Part shown: one piece after another, positions 43,901 to 54,188 of the stretch
Layout of the letters: each line of letters begins with the position of its first letter
How positions within the stretch are numbered: the stretch's first letter is position 1
NCBI RefSeq assembly: GCF_900111555.1
Contig: NZ_FOHZ01000018.1
Span: 1-59,452 of the forward strand
Direction: 5' to 3'
Origin: Marinobacter segnicrescens
GTDB taxonomy: Bacteria; Pseudomonadota; Gammaproteobacteria; Pseudomonadales; Oleiphilaceae
DNA length: 59,452 nt
Position numbers and translations under genes: made by a program
Notes under the pieces: generated by a model
Told to the model about the DNA's origin: nothing
Databases searched by the model: none
Seen by the model: only the letters and a program-made list of their open reading frames with translations

Positions 43901-44168
43901 GCCAGCTATGCTATATCACGGTGTTAAAACTGAAGAAGCGGTTTTGATGCGTATGAACAGCGTACCTAGAAGTATTGCAGAGCGAGTAGGAGAAGACTTT
44001 AGGATACAGACAGATGGTGACGCAGAGGTGGCGTTGTCCCCCCGTAAAGCGGGAGAGTATCTTAAGTCGCTTAAAACAGAAGACTGGGCACGGTTGAAGC
44101 CAGAGAGTTCATTGCTTTCAGGAGAGGACTACCAGAAAGTCTGGAAGCAGCTTTCTGGGGAGTCTTAG
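40926..44168 (+). CDS. hamB: Hachiman helicase HamB (Ski2-like superfamily 2)
   Basis: A 1080-residue protein. About 330 N-terminal residues are helical and without motifs. The helicase core shows Walker A PTSGGKT near 336-342, DEAH near 443-446, ATTTIAQGLNFP near 670 and NLAGRAGRIGHDS near 700, the Ski2/Hel308-like set. A long helical C-terminal domain follows. It overlaps hamA by four bases. The codon use is clearly more AT-rich than the core genes. Together with HamA it forms a complete two-gene Hachiman system. Confidence 0.82.
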   Translation: MTLSQEHLIQVDQHWAVQSISDELRVQAMEMAELRFVDISLGNLLEHSQAEFDTDLLERVATAYELAAIEGIGPLLHPVSDQENKHLRELAQAGAYRAFSLFRVLPVPRHDEERLFHILHVAGLAYCGDRWTDLRRWLDEQKGALEVPSVASVSWDKRLLYRIFDCWLRLLRKNRWDDLDQISEIVLGLRNDQADHEKALLGRVQGAEAQTIAMRLVALYHWAKATERLAVYMLQGEPVAIDAQLDQHFEAALKAAQASKDMQLEVILRWLHVASRKMVAGSLWWVAHTVNSRVTRFVSHITKQKGLFELLPPQRAALQEQGLLDQASRAVIVDLPTSGGKTALAQFRILQALNQFDQDDGWVAYVAPTRALVSQITRRLREDFGPLGIQVEPLTGAVEVDAFEEALLGEARAFQVLVATPEKLQLVMRNKKVARPLALVVMDEAHNIEDESRGLRIELLLATIKQESPRANFLLLMPFVPNANDLAQWLAADRGRSISLGTSAWQPNERIVGLFDIHKGDKRGDWNLSFETLTTTQRTIHLKGSHVVDGNRPLPKLTYSKANGLATQAVAMAKAFSKRGTSIAVAQTIPDAWSIARKVAAELDPYVQIPDDVKLVQRFLAAEISVDFELIEMLSKGVVVHHAGLPVEALSLIEWLTEKGYIRVMCATTTIAQGLNFPVSSVFLATRKLPYGKEMSHRAFWNLAGRAGRIGHDSVGVVGIAAGSQPNEIRKYVSDATVSLVSRLEGMLDELQAAGNLANLSVFIQEEQWADFRSYIAHLWNEKRNLDEVIGEAEQLLRNTYGFGSLRAKADRASQDKADALLEATKGYVRKLAEHPENASLADVTGFSPEGVRSTLLDLNNLENKLTLTDWEPSSLFGDKAQSVLPSLMGIMLRVPQLQDGLREISKGEGNSHRKLADITQAWVTGSSIESIAKAYFQGDSLTDQISKACRAVYRDLANNGAWGLSALSKMPTSGLDFESMSDEDKRKLNNLPAMLYHGVKTEEAVLMRMNSVPRSIAERVGEDFRIQTDGDAEVALSPRKAGEYLKSLKTEDWARLKPESSLLSGEDYQKVWKQLSGES

Positions 44169-44343
44169 GAGTTCCTGCAGTCAACTGATAGTAAGGTTAG
44201 AAGCTCAGTTGATGATTGGTTGATTTATTTTTTTGACATGGCATAAAATATGGTATTTAACGATAGCTTGTTTTTAAGTGATTGAAAACTCAGGGTTTTA
44301 TGTTTCTATTTACAATAGAGTGGGAATAACAGTGGTCGGCTCC

Positions 44344-44835
44344 ATGGAGAGTAGTGCTGACGAGCGGTGGATGCAGCGGGCCCTGGAACTGGCCCACCAT
44401 GCAGCCAGTCAGGGTGAGGTCCCGGTTGGTGCGGTTGTAGTACTGGATGGGCGTGAAATCGGTTCCGGTTTTAATGCCCCGATATCGGCCTGTGACCCTA
44501 CGGCCCATGCAGAGATCCGCGCGCTGCGAGATGCTGCGGCCAGGGTGGGGAACTACCGGCTGGTTGGCGCCACGCTTTACGTAACACTCGAACCCTGTAC
44601 CATGTGTGTCGGGGCGACCGTTCATAGCCGTGTATCCCGCATTGTGTATGGCGCAGTTGAGCCCAAGGGTGGCGCCGTACAATCGATCAGGGCAACCCTG
44701 GATGAGCCTCATTTCAACTGGGATGTTGCTGTGACCGGGGGTGTACTGGCGGGACAGAGCGGGCAGTTGCTCAGCGATTTCTTTGCGGCCCGTCGTGAAC
44801 AGAAGCGGCGGGCCCGTCAATCACCGGAAGCCTGA
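44344..44835 (+). CDS. tadA: tRNA adenosine(34) deaminase
   Basis: A 163-residue zinc deaminase that makes inosine at tRNA position 34. Zinc and proton-shuttle motifs are HAEIRALRD and EPCTMCVGA. The start at 44344 (MESSADERWMQRAL) matches family length; an in-frame GTG at 44278 would add residues encoded by AT-rich island-edge sequence. It marks the return to core genome. Confidence 0.94.
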   Translation: MESSADERWMQRALELAHHAASQGEVPVGAVVVLDGREIGSGFNAPISACDPTAHAEIRALRDAAARVGNYRLVGATLYVTLEPCTMCVGATVHSRVSRIVYGAVEPKGGAVQSIRATLDEPHFNWDVAVTGGVLAGQSGQLLSDFFAARREQKRRARQSPEA

Positions 44836-44862
44836 GAGTCAGGGACGAAACGGAACGAAACC

Positions 44863-45864
44863 ATGAAAGTACTGGTGACCGGCGGCGCCGGCTATATCGG
44901 AAGTCATGTGGTGCGCCAGTTGGGGCGAGCCGGGCATGATATCGTCGTCTTCGATAACCTCTCCACCGGCTATGCCTGGGCCGTCACGGCTGGCGAACTG
45001 GTGGTGGGCGACCTGGCGGACGCATCAGCCATCGAGTCGCTGTTCAGCGCCCACACCTTCGATGCGGTGCTGCACTTTGCGGCCAATATCGTGGTGCCGG
45101 AGTCCGTCGCCAACCCCCTCAAGTATTACAGCAATAACACCCGCAACACGCTGAACCTGCTCAAGGCCATCGAGCAACATGGTGTGCCCTACATGGTGTT
45201 TTCGTCGACCGCCGCCGTCTATGGTATGCCAGAGCAGACCGTACTCACGGAAGACCTGCCCCTGGCTCCCATCAACCCCTATGGGGCGTCCAAGATGATG
45301 AGTGAGCGCATGATCATGGACCTGGCCGCTGCCTCGCCCCTGAACTACGTCATCCTGCGCTATTTCAACGTGGCTGGTGCGAATCCTGAAGGGCTTCTGG
45401 GGCAGGCCACACCGGAGGCTACGCACCTGATCAAGGTGGCCTGCGAGTGCGTGACCGGTGCCCGGGAAGGTATGAGTATTTTCGGCACCGACTATGATAC
45501 CCGGGACGGCACCTGTATCCGTGATTACATCCACGTGGAAGACCTTGCCAAGGCCCACGTGATGGCGCTGGATTACATGGCCAATGGAGGCCAGTCACAG
45601 GTACTCAACTGTGGCTACGGTCGCGGCTTCACCGTGCGGGAAGTCATCGATGTGGTGAAGGCCCGTTCAGGTGAAGACTTCCCGGTGCAAGAAACGGGAC
45701 GCCGGGCAGGCGATCCTGCTGCATTGATGGCAGATAACCAACGAATTACCGAAACGCTGGGCTGGAAACCGGACTACGACGACCTGGACACCATCGTCCA
45801 GACGGCGCTGGACTGGGAGAAGAAGTGGCAACGATTAAAAAAAGAAAATAATAAAAACCAATAA
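44863..45864 (+). CDS. galE: UDP-glucose 4-epimerase
   Basis: A 333-residue extended SDR with TGGAGYIGSHVVRQL at residue 7, SSTAAVYG near 122 and YGASKMM near 146. It interconverts UDP-glucose and UDP-galactose. It is followed by ugd, 57 bases on. Confidence 0.94.
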   Translation: MKVLVTGGAGYIGSHVVRQLGRAGHDIVVFDNLSTGYAWAVTAGELVVGDLADASAIESLFSAHTFDAVLHFAANIVVPESVANPLKYYSNNTRNTLNLLKAIEQHGVPYMVFSSTAAVYGMPEQTVLTEDLPLAPINPYGASKMMSERMIMDLAAASPLNYVILRYFNVAGANPEGLLGQATPEATHLIKVACECVTGAREGMSIFGTDYDTRDGTCIRDYIHVEDLAKAHVMALDYMANGGQSQVLNCGYGRGFTVREVIDVVKARSGEDFPVQETGRRAGDPAALMADNQRITETLGWKPDYDDLDTIVQTALDWEKKWQRLKKENNKNQ

Positions 45865-45921
45865 GTTGCAGTATCTTCTGGAGGTGATTTCCAACTTGAT
45901 TCAACAGCAGGGAATGAAAGC

Positions 45922-47265
45922 ATGAAGATTACGATTTTTGGCACGGGCTATGTCGGGCTTGTTACCGGAGCCTGCCTCGCAGACTCAGGCCATGACGTGC
46001 TGTGCATGGACGTGGATCAGGGAAAGATCGAGCGACTCAAGAACGGCCAGATTCCCATCTATGAGCCAGGCCTGGAGCCTATCGTGCGCCACAACGCTGA
46101 CGCCGGGCGCCTGAAGTTCACTACAGATACCGCCGAGGCGGTCGCCCACGGCCTGCTGCAGTTTATTGCGGTCGGCACGCCGCCGGACGAAGACGGTTCC
46201 GCAGACCTGCAGTATGTTCTGGCTGTGGCCAGGTCCATTGGTAAGCACATGGACGACTACAAGGTGGTGGTGGACAAGTCCACCGTGCCTGTGGGAACCG
46301 CAGACAAGGTACGCGATGCCGTTCGGCTTGAGCTTGACCACCGTAACCTCGAGCTGGACTTCGACGTGGTCTCCAACCCGGAATTCCTGAAGGAAGGCGC
46401 TGCGGTCAATGACTTCATGAAGCCTGACCGGATTATCGTTGGTACCAGCAGTGACCGGGCCGAAGAAGTACTGCGGGAGGTCTATTACCCGTTCAACCGA
46501 AACCATGATCGCATGATCTTCATGGATATCCGGTCCGCTGAGCTCACCAAGTATGCGGCGAACGCCATGCTGGCCACCAAGATCAGCTTCATGAACGAGA
46601 TTGCCAACCTGGCAGAGCGCCTCGGTGCGGATATCGAGAACGTACGCCGGGGCATCGGTTCCGACCCGCGCATTGGCTACCACTTCATCTATCCGGGATG
46701 TGGTTATGGCGGCTCCTGTTTCCCCAAGGATGTTCAGGCACTGGCGCGCACCGCCAATGGTTGTGGCTACGAGTCAACGCTGCTGAACGCGGTGGAAACC
46801 GTCAACTACGCCCAGAAGCATGTGCTGTTCGACAAGGTCAGCCATTACTTTCAGGGTGACCTGGCCAACAAGACCATTGCGGTCTGGGGTTTGTCATTCA
46901 AGCCAAATACCGACGATATGCGCGAGGCCCCTTCAAGGACCCTGATGGAATCCCTGTGGCAGGCTGGTGCGAGGGTCCAGGCCTTCGATCCTGAGGCTAT
47001 GGAAGAGACCCAGCGCATTTACGGTGACCGGGATGACCTGCAACTCTGCGGCACCAAGGAGCAGGCCCTGCGCGGCGCAGATGCCTTGGTGATCTGCACG
47101 GAATGGAAGGAATTCCGGTCCCCGGACTTCGAGGGCATCGCCAAGGCACTGAAGGAGCCGGTGGTCATCGACGGGCGTAATATGTACGAGCCCCAGATGC
47201 TGGATCGTCATGGCCTGGTCTATTACGCCATTGGTCGCGGCCGCAACCAGTTCCGGATGGACTGA
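45922..47265 (+). CDS. ugd: UDP-glucose 6-dehydrogenase
   Basis: A 447-residue enzyme making UDP-glucuronate. It has [14 protein letters not shown] at the N-terminus and the catalytic cysteine in [10 protein letters not shown] near residue 262. It supplies the substrate for the UDP-glucuronate epimerase seen at the left of the window. A HIT gene starts eight bases after its stop. Confidence 0.95.
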   Translation: MKITIFGTGYVGLVTGACLADSGHDVLCMDVDQGKIERLKNGQIPIYEPGLEPIVRHNADAGRLKFTTDTAEAVAHGLLQFIAVGTPPDEDGSADLQYVLAVARSIGKHMDDYKVVVDKSTVPVGTADKVRDAVRLELDHRNLELDFDVVSNPEFLKEGAAVNDFMKPDRIIVGTSSDRAEEVLREVYYPFNRNHDRMIFMDIRSAELTKYAANAMLATKISFMNEIANLAERLGADIENVRRGIGSDPRIGYHFIYPGCGYGGSCFPKDVQALARTANGCGYESTLLNAVETVNYAQKHVLFDKVSHYFQGDLANKTIAVWGLSFKPNTDDMREAPSRTLMESLWQAGARVQAFDPEAMEETQRIYGDRDDLQLCGTKEQALRGADALVICTEWKEFRSPDFEGIAKALKEPVVIDGRNMYEPQMLDRHGLVYYAIGRGRNQFRMD

Positions 47266-47273
47266 GGTACTCA

Positions 47274-47693
47274 ATGGCGTTCGAGCTTCACCCGCGTCTG
47301 GAGGCTGATACCATCGCTCTCGGTCGCAGTGCGCTCTGCGAGGTCCGGTTGATGAATGACCGGACCTGGCCCTGGATACTGCTGGTGCCCAGGCGCCCGG
47401 GCATCCGGGAAATCCATGAGTTGTCCGAAGGTGATCAGCAGCAACTGTTGCGGGAAAGCTCTGTGTTGGGGAAGGGCCTGATGGAGGTCTTCAGCGGGGA
47501 CAAACTCAATATTGCCGCACTGGGCAATATGGTGCCTCAACTGCACCTGCACCATATCGTCCGCCATGAGGGAGATGCTGCCTGGCCCGGGCCTGTCTGG
47601 GGGGTGCAAGCGCCTGTCCCATATTCGGATGCGGAGTTGGCAGAGCTTCGCGGGCGACTCTCGCCCATACTCCAGGCATTGGGTGCTGGCTGA
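47274..47693 (+). CDS. HIT-family hydrolase
   Basis: A 139-residue protein with the histidine triad in QLHLHHIVR near residue 90. HIT proteins hydrolyse nucleotide phosphoramidates or dinucleotide polyphosphates. It is coupled to ugd by close spacing and converges with fabR. Confidence 0.88.
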   Translation: MAFELHPRLEADTIALGRSALCEVRLMNDRTWPWILLVPRRPGIREIHELSEGDQQQLLRESSVLGKGLMEVFSGDKLNIAALGNMVPQLHLHHIVRHEGDAAWPGPVWGVQAPVPYSDAELAELRGRLSPILQALGAG

Positions 47694-47712
47694 CCAGGTT
47701 CGAGGCCAGCTC

Positions 47713-48366
47713 TCAGAACCTGGTTGTCTTCTGGTGCCTGGCCATCACCTGGGAGCCCAGCAGCACCATCCTTAGTTCCATTTTCAGGCGCTGACGCAGA
47801 CGTTCCTTTTCCGGCCGTGTGCCGTCCAGCGCTTCTGCTCCCTGATTGAACACCAGCGTCACCATGGCTTCTGCGACCGTGCGCGGGTTGTATAGTGGCT
47901 TTCCCCGCTCTTCGCCAAACCGGTCCAGGTCGTCCGCCAGTTCTGTGACAAAGTGATCAATCTCGGCCTTGACTGCTGTCCTGAACTGTTTGGATACGCC
48001 CGTGCGTTCCCGCAGCATCAGGCGGAACAGGTTAGCGTTGTTACCGAGGTATTCCAGGAAAGTGTCCACCGAGGTGCTGATGGCGCTGCCATTACGGGCA
48101 ATCCGCTTGCGGGCCTGGCGCATCAGTTGCCGCAGAGCTACGCCACCTTCGTCCACCAGCGCGAGGCCGAGTTCGTCCAGGTCGGCAAAGTGGCGATAGA
48201 AGGACGTGGGTGCAATGCCGGCTTCCCGTGCAACCTCTCGCAGGCTGAGACTGCCAAAGCCGCGGTCGGCGCTGAGTTGCGACAGGGCCGCATCCATGAG
48301 GGCACGGCGGGTACGGAGTTTCTGCTCGGCGCGGGCTGCCACGGATAGTCCTTGTACATGGTTCAA
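47713..48366 (-). CDS. fabR: TetR-family repressor, FabR-like
   Basis: A 217-residue regulator. The HTH is near residues 33-62 ([26 protein letters not shown]), closely matching FabR, which represses unsaturated fatty acid synthesis genes. The C-terminal domain is helical. It is divergent from aspS. Confidence 0.87.
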   Translation of the reverse strand: MNHVQGLSVAARAEQKLRTRRALMDAALSQLSADRGFGSLSLREVAREAGIAPTSFYRHFADLDELGLALVDEGGVALRQLMRQARKRIARNGSAISTSVDTFLEYLGNNANLFRLMLRERTGVSKQFRTAVKAEIDHFVTELADDLDRFGEERGKPLYNPRTVAEAMVTLVFNQGAEALDGTRPEKERLRQRLKMELRMVLLGSQVMARHQKTTRF

Positions 48367-48450
48367 AGCGTATCATTGTAGTCAGAGGTGTCGCCGGATG
48401 GTAGGCCGGAACGGGCCCGCAGGCCGGGCCTGCGATATTCCTTCCAGGCC

Positions 48451-48479
48451 CTGATTTTATGCGCGATTGTGTTTATAAT
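48451..48479 (+). promoter_or_regulatory. Candidate aspS promoter
   Basis: TATAAT at 48474-48479 with CTGATT at 48451-48456 and a 17-base spacer, about 100 bases before the aspS start. The -35 box is weak. Confidence 0.45.
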
Positions 48480-48583
48480 GACCCGCTTTTTCGGGAGGTC
48501 TGCCAATGACCTCCGGGTCAGCCGTGGGTTGAGCGGTGGCCAATCCGGAATTCACACTTGTCACGACAGCTATGGGAACGGGT

Positions 48584-50383
48584 ATGCGCAGTCATTATTG
48601 CGGTGGAATCAACGAATCAAACATCGATCAGGACGTTACACTCTGCGGCTGGGTCCACCGTCGACGGGACCACGGAGGGGTTATCTTCCTGGATCTTCGC
48701 GACCGTGACGGCATGGCCCAGGTGGTGTTTGACCCGGACACCGAGGAAAGCTTCGCCAAGGCCGAAAAGGTGCGCAGCGAGTTCGTCATCCAGGTGACCG
48801 GCCGGGTACGTCGTCGTCCGGCGGGCACCGAGAATGCCAACATGCCGACCGGGCAGGTGGAAGTGCTGGGTCGCGAGCTGACCATTCTCAATGCCGCAGC
48901 CACACCGCCGTTCCCCCTCGATGAACACGTCGATGTTGGCGAGGATGTGCGTCTGCGCTATCGCTTTGTGGACCTGCGTCGTCCGGAGATGCTTAATCGC
49001 CTGCGGTTCCGTTCCCGGGTGACCAGCTACCTGCGCAACTTCCTGGACGGCAACGGTTTCATGGACGTGGAGACCCCGATCCTGACCCGCGCCACACCGG
49101 AAGGCGCTCGTGACTACCTGGTGCCAAGCCGTACCCATGAGGGCTCCTTCTTTGCGCTGCCCCAGTCGCCCCAGCTATTCAAGCAGCTGCTGATGGTGTC
49201 TGGCGTGGATCGCTACTACCAGATTGCCAAGTGTTTCCGGGATGAGGACCTGCGCGCTGACCGCCAGCCGGAATTCACCCAGGTGGATATCGAGGCTTCC
49301 TTCGTTAACGAGGAAGACCTGATGCAACTGACGGAGTCGATGACCCGTAACCTGTTCAAGGATGTGCTGGATGTGGACCTGCCGGAATTCCCGCGTATGC
49401 CTTACTCCGAGGCCATGCAGCGCTTCGGTTCCGACAAGCCGGACCTGCGTATCCCGCTGGAGTTGGTAGATGTGGGTGACCTGGTGGAAGGCGTTGACTT
49501 CAAGGTGTTCTCTGGCCCGGCGAAAGACCCGAAGGGCCGTGTGGCCGCACTGAGGGTCCCCGGTGGTGGCACCCTGACCCGCAAGCAGATCGACGATTAC
49601 ACGAAATTTGTTGGTATCTACGGCGCCAAGGGGCTTGCCTACATCAAGGTCAATGAGCTGGCCAAGGGTGTGGAAGGGCTACAGTCACCTATCGTCAAGT
49701 TCCTGGGTGACGAAACCGCCATGTCCGTGATGGAACGTACCGGCGCACAGGACGGCGATATCGTCTTCTTCGGCGCAGACACGGCGACTGTGGTAAACGA
49801 AGCGCTGGGTGCGCTGCGGATCCGGGTAGGCCATGACATGGATATGCTCACCAGCGAGTGGGCGCCGCTTTGGGTGGTGGACTTCCCCATGTTCGAGGAA
49901 ACCGATGACGGCCGCCTGACCGCCATCCACCATCCGTTCACGGCGCCCAGTTGCACGCCGGAAGAGCTGGCAGCCGACCCCGTCAACGCGTTGTCACGGG
50001 CCTACGACATGGTTCTGAACGGTACCGAGCTGGGCGGTGGTTCCATCCGTATCCATGACGAAAAGACCCAGCAGGGGGTGTTCCGCGTGCTGGGTATTGA
50101 TGAGGAAGAGGCGCGCGCCAAGTTCGGCTTCCTGCTCGATGCCCTCAAGTTCGGGTGCCCGCCCCACGGCGGCCTGGCATTTGGCCTTGACCGGCTGGTG
50201 ATGCTGATGACCGGCGCGAGCTCTATCCGCGACGTTATTGCCTTCCCGAAAACCCAGAGCGCCACCTGTCTGATGACCCAGGCGCCGGGGGAGGTAGACG
50301 AGAAGCAGTTGCGTGAACTGCATATCCGTCTGCGCAAGCCGGCAGCAAAGGCGGCCGAAAAAGGGGACGGTTCCGAAGGGTAA
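48584..50383 (+). CDS. aspS: Aspartyl-tRNA synthetase
   Basis: A 599-residue class II synthetase. It has the anticodon-binding OB domain ([13 protein letters not shown]), motif 2 ([17 protein letters not shown]) and motif 3 ([13 protein letters not shown]). The start at 48584 gives [12 protein letters not shown], the usual beginning; an ORF from 48536 adds 16 residues. It begins the aspS-yebC-ruvC series. Confidence 0.97.
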   Translation: MRSHYCGGINESNIDQDVTLCGWVHRRRDHGGVIFLDLRDRDGMAQVVFDPDTEESFAKAEKVRSEFVIQVTGRVRRRPAGTENANMPTGQVEVLGRELTILNAAATPPFPLDEHVDVGEDVRLRYRFVDLRRPEMLNRLRFRSRVTSYLRNFLDGNGFMDVETPILTRATPEGARDYLVPSRTHEGSFFALPQSPQLFKQLLMVSGVDRYYQIAKCFRDEDLRADRQPEFTQVDIEASFVNEEDLMQLTESMTRNLFKDVLDVDLPEFPRMPYSEAMQRFGSDKPDLRIPLELVDVGDLVEGVDFKVFSGPAKDPKGRVAALRVPGGGTLTRKQIDDYTKFVGIYGAKGLAYIKVNELAKGVEGLQSPIVKFLGDETAMSVMERTGAQDGDIVFFGADTATVVNEALGALRIRVGHDMDMLTSEWAPLWVVDFPMFEETDDGRLTAIHHPFTAPSCTPEELAADPVNALSRAYDMVLNGTELGGGSIRIHDEKTQQGVFRVLGIDEEEARAKFGFLLDALKFGCPPHGGLAFGLDRLVMLMTGASSIRDVIAFPKTQSATCLMTQAPGEVDEKQLRELHIRLRKPAAKAAEKGDGSEG

Positions 50384-50458
50384 GGTTGTTTCAGCCCCGG
50401 CCACAGTTGCCGGGGCAACTCCGAAATCATAGGCCAACAGGAAAGACAGGAGTGGTTT

Positions 50459-51208
50459 ATGGCCGGGCATAGTAAATGGGCCAACATCAAACACCGCAAG
50501 GCGGCCCAGGATGCCAAGCGTGGCAAGATCTTCACCAAGATCATCCGTGAACTGGTGGTAGCTGCAAAGCAGGGCGGCCCGGATCCGAACGACAACCCCC
50601 GTCTGCGGGCGGTGATGGACAAGGCCCTGACGGCCAATATGAAGAAAGACACCATCGAGCGCGCGATTGAGCGGGGTGCAGGTGGAGCGGATGACGATAA
50701 CTACGAAGAGCTCACGTATGAAGGTTATGGCCCTGGTGGCGTCGCCATCTACGTGGAGGCCATGACCGATAATCGCAACCGCACCGTGGCAGAGGTTCGC
50801 CACGCGTTCAACAAGTTTGGTGGTAATCTGGGTACCGATGGCTCGGTGGCCTTCCTGTTCAGCAAGCTGGGCATCCTCAGCTACGCTCCGGGCACCAGTG
50901 AAGAGCAGTTGATGGAAGTGGCGCTGGAGGCCGGTGCGGAGGACATCGTCGAGCAGGGCGACGGCTCCTTTGAGGTGCGAACTACACCGGAAAACTACCT
51001 GGATGTGAAAGAAGCCCTGGTGGAAGCGGGACTTGAGCCGGACAATGCCGAAGTGACCATGGTGCCGAGTACCTCGGTGGAACTGGACCGGGGTGGCACC
51101 GAATCCAACCTCAAGCTGATTGACCTGCTGGAAGACCTGGATGACGTGCAAAACGTCTGGTCCAATGCCGAGTTCTCCGATGAGGTGTTGCAGGAACTCC
51201 ACGGCTGA
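50459..51208 (+). CDS. yebC: YebC/PmpR-family protein
   Basis: A 249-residue protein with the typical [18 protein letters not shown] opening. YebC proteins act as regulators or, as shown for some, aid ribosomes at proline-rich sequences. AGACAGGAG precedes the start. Gene order yebC-ruvC is classical. Confidence 0.95.
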   Translation: MAGHSKWANIKHRKAAQDAKRGKIFTKIIRELVVAAKQGGPDPNDNPRLRAVMDKALTANMKKDTIERAIERGAGGADDDNYEELTYEGYGPGGVAIYVEAMTDNRNRTVAEVRHAFNKFGGNLGTDGSVAFLFSKLGILSYAPGTSEEQLMEVALEAGAEDIVEQGDGSFEVRTTPENYLDVKEALVEAGLEPDNAEVTMVPSTSVELDRGGTESNLKLIDLLEDLDDVQNVWSNAEFSDEVLQELHG

Positions 51209-51252
51209 ACCTGCAGCAAGCCGGTTCAATTGACACACAGAGGCAGTGGCAG

Positions 51253-51816
51253 ATGGCGATTATTCTCGGTGTGGATCCCGGGTCCCGGATTACCGGTTAC
51301 GGCATCATACGAGTAACCGGTCGCCATACCGACTACCTCGATAGCGGCTGTATCCGTATGGGTGAACGGCCCATGGCGGAACGCCTGCAGGTGATTTTCC
51401 AGGGCCTGGCCACCCTCATTGCCGAATTCCGCCCCGACGAGTTTGCCATTGAGCAGGTTTTCATGGCCCGTAATCCTGATTCGGCCCTCAAACTGGGTCA
51501 GGCCCGGGGCGTCGCCATTGTGAGTGCGGCCAATTCAGGCCTGCCAGTGCATGAATACTCCGCCCGCCAGGTCAAACAGGCGGTGGTGGGGAAGGGTGGG
51601 GCGGATAAATCCCAGGTTCAGCACATGGTCCAGGCCATCCTCGGTCTGGAGCGCAAACCCCAGGCTGATGCAGCGGACGCGCTCGCCATCGCTTTGTGCC
51701 ATGCACACATGAGCCAGAGTGTCGCCCGACTCGCAGGAGGGGGGCGTTCACTCTCCGAACTGCCTGGACAGGGTGTTGCGCCCCGGGGGCGTGTCCGCGG
51801 CGGTCGGATGCGTTAA
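51253..51816 (+). CDS. ruvC: Holliday junction resolvase RuvC
   Basis: A 187-residue nuclease. The acidic residues are in GVDPGS (residue 7 region), AIEQVF near 70 and [13 protein letters not shown] near 145. It cuts four-way junctions with RuvAB. A basic tail ([10 protein letters not shown]) ends it. Confidence 0.96.
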   Translation: MAIILGVDPGSRITGYGIIRVTGRHTDYLDSGCIRMGERPMAERLQVIFQGLATLIAEFRPDEFAIEQVFMARNPDSALKLGQARGVAIVSAANSGLPVHEYSARQVKQAVVGKGGADKSQVQHMVQAILGLERKPQADAADALAIALCHAHMSQSVARLAGGGRSLSELPGQGVAPRGRVRGGRMR

Positions 51817-51878
51817 CCTTGGCAAGGGCCCTGACGCCTGATTCGGCTAACCCACATTGATAACGGAGTTCACGACCG

Positions 51879-52496
51879 GTGATTGGACGACTGCGCGGTA
51901 CCCTGATCGAAAAGCAGCCGGGCCAGGCCCTGGTGGAAGCAGCAGGCCTGGGCTATGAAGTGGACATTCCCTACAGCACCTTCTTCCAGTTGCCGGAGTC
52001 CGGCCAGGAGGTAACCCTCCATACCCATTTCGCAGTGCGTGAGGATGCCCAGAGCCTGTATGGCTTTGCCAGTCGACTGGACCGGGACCTGTTCCGGCTG
52101 CTGATCAAGGTAAACGGGGTGGGTCCCAAACTGGCAGTGGGCATTCTGTCCGGCCTGGAAGCGGACCAGTTCATCCGCTGCGTCGAGCAGCGGGACGCCA
52201 GCGCCCTGGTCAAACTGCCGGGTGTGGGCAAAAAGACCGCCGAGCGGCTGCTGATCGATATGGGCGACCGGATCGGCCAGTTGGAAGGGCAGTTCGTTCC
52301 CAATAGTGCTGCCCCCGTTGCTGAAAAGTCATTGCCGCGGCAACCGGATGCCGGTGAAGAAGCCGAGGCAGCGCTCATTGCGTTGGGTTACAAGCCCCAG
52401 GAAGCCTCCCGGGCTATCAATCGGGTAGCTGCCGAGGGCATGAGCCGGGAAGAGCTGATACGCCAGGCCCTGAAGGCCATGATTCCTGCCAGTTGA
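51879..52496 (+). CDS. ruvA: Holliday junction helicase subunit RuvA
   Basis: A 205-residue junction-binding protein. It has the N-terminal OB fold (MIGRLRGTLIEKQ), helix-hairpin-helix motifs NGVGPKLA and PGVGKKTAERL, and a C-terminal RuvB-contacting domain. The start is GTG at 51879. Confidence 0.96.
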   Translation: MIGRLRGTLIEKQPGQALVEAAGLGYEVDIPYSTFFQLPESGQEVTLHTHFAVREDAQSLYGFASRLDRDLFRLLIKVNGVGPKLAVGILSGLEADQFIRCVEQRDASALVKLPGVGKKTAERLLIDMGDRIGQLEGQFVPNSAAPVAEKSLPRQPDAGEEAEAALIALGYKPQEASRAINRVAAEGMSREELIRQALKAMIPAS

Positions 52497-52690
52497 CCAC
52501 CGTCTAACTGATTGCACCCCGCAATGAATGTGTAAAGAGCGTAACGTGACAGGCATACTACTGACCGTACAATGTGTCCGGGTTAACGGTTGACCGAATC
52601 CGGTCCCGGTCGCCGGACGTGACGGTCAGGGCGGATGAACAATTCATCCGAACACAGGTATGATGGTGGAAACCTGTAACGAGTCTTTAC

Positions 52691-53728
52691 ATGATTGAAT
52701 CTGATCGACTGATTTCTCCCCAGGCCGGACTTCAGGAAGAAGTCTACGACCGGGCCATCCGGCCCCATCGCCTGGAAGATTATGTGGGCCAACCCACAGT
52801 GCGGGAGCAAATGGAGATCTTTATCTCCGCTGCCCGGGCCCGGGATGAGGCCCTGGACCACACCCTGATCTTCGGTCCGCCCGGTCTGGGCAAGACCACT
52901 CTTGCCAACATTATTGCCAATGAAATGGGCGTGGCCATCAAAACCACCTCGGGCCCGGTGCTGGAAAAGGCTGGCGACCTGGCCGCCCTCCTGACCAACC
53001 TGGAGCAGGGGGATGTGCTCTTTATCGATGAAATCCATCGCCTGAATGCGGCGGTGGAGGAAGTGCTCTATCCGGCGATGGAAGACTACCAGCTCGATAT
53101 CATGATCGGGGAGGGGCCTGCCGCCCGTTCCATCAAGCTGGACCTGCCGCCTTTCACCCTGGTGGGCGCCACCACCCGCGCGGGGCTGTTGACCTCTCCC
53201 TTGCGGGACCGCTTTGGCATTGTCCAGCGGCTGGAGTTTTACAATACCCGTGACCTTACCTCTATCGTTCTACGCTCGGCGGCCCTGTCCCGGGTTGCCA
53301 TCGAGGAAGCCGGCGCCTATGAAATCGCCCGTCGCTCCCGTGGCACGCCGCGCATCGCCAATCGGTTGTTGAGGCGTGTAAGGGACTACGCCGAGGTGAA
53401 GGGTGACGGCACCATCAGCGCCGATATCGCCGACCAGGCGCTGAATATGTTGAAAGTGGACAACGAAGGCTTTGACCATATGGACCGGCGCCTGCTGCTG
53501 GCCATGATCGAGAAGTTCGATGGCGGCCCGGTAGGAGTGGACAGCCTGGCGGCTGCGATTAGTGAGGAGCGGGGCACGATCGAGGATGTGCTTGAGCCGT
53601 TCCTGATTCAGCAGGGGTTCATGGTGCGCACGCCCCGCGGGCGGATGGTTACCAGCAGCGCCTATCTGCATTTTGGCACCACGCCCCGATCATCACACCA
53701 GGAGGATCTCCTTGACGGTCAGCAGTAA
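52691..53728 (+). CDS. ruvB: Holliday junction helicase motor RuvB
   Basis: A 345-residue AAA+ ATPase: Walker [12 protein letters not shown] near residue 62, Walker B FIDEIHR near 112 and sensor GATTRAGLL near 159. It drives branch migration with RuvA. The next gene starts inside its last 17 bases. Confidence 0.97.
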   Translation: MIESDRLISPQAGLQEEVYDRAIRPHRLEDYVGQPTVREQMEIFISAARARDEALDHTLIFGPPGLGKTTLANIIANEMGVAIKTTSGPVLEKAGDLAALLTNLEQGDVLFIDEIHRLNAAVEEVLYPAMEDYQLDIMIGEGPAARSIKLDLPPFTLVGATTRAGLLTSPLRDRFGIVQRLEFYNTRDLTSIVLRSAALSRVAIEEAGAYEIARRSRGTPRIANRLLRRVRDYAEVKGDGTISADIADQALNMLKVDNEGFDHMDRRLLLAMIEKFDGGPVGVDSLAAAISEERGTIEDVLEPFLIQQGFMVRTPRGRMVTSSAYLHFGTTPRSSHQEDLLDGQQ

Positions 53729-54185
53729 TGACTCGGCACAGGCACTGGAACCCTATTTCTTGCCCATTCGTGTCTATATTGAGGACACAGATGCAGGGGG
53801 CATCGTCTTCCACGCGAAGTACCTTCACTACATGGAGCGCGCCCGTACCGAGTGGGTCCGCCACCGTGGTGTGGGGCTGCGATCCGGGCTGGGCGACAAT
53901 ATCAGCTACGTGGTCCAGAAGCTGTCCATTCACTATGCCGCACCGGCGTACCTGGATGACGAGCTTGAGGTCACGGCGGATCTGGTGAACGCTGGCCGGG
54001 TGTGGATGGAGTTTGACCAGAAAGTGACTCGAAAAGGTGAGGAACGGCCACTGGCCCGAGCTTCCGTGCGTGTTGCCTGCGTCGCCCTGGATAGCGGCCG
54101 ACCGCGTCGGTTGCCTGAAGATCTGGGCCAGCTGCTCCAGCAGCACCTGGCATCAAAGCCATCATTGCAAACACATCAGGAGTAA
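53712..54185 (+). CDS. ybgC: Acyl-CoA thioesterase YbgC
   Basis: A 157-residue hot-dog-fold thioesterase of the Tol-Pal operon, with the [22 protein letters not shown] motif split around the catalytic Asp near residue 30. The start is TTG at 53712 with AGGAGG six bases upstream; an ATG further up lies deep inside ruvB. Confidence 0.92.
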   Translation: MTVSSNDSAQALEPYFLPIRVYIEDTDAGGIVFHAKYLHYMERARTEWVRHRGVGLRSGLGDNISYVVQKLSIHYAAPAYLDDELEVTADLVNAGRVWMEFDQKVTRKGEERPLARASVRVACVALDSGRPRRLPEDLGQLLQQHLASKPSLQTHQE

Positions 54186-54188
54186 ACG

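Noticed and set aside
40132..44168. Nuclease plus helicase pair as a restriction-modification or Gabija system
   Set aside because: There is no methylase, the nuclease lacks an OLD ATPase, and the helicase is Ski2-like rather than UvrD-like; Hachiman fits better.
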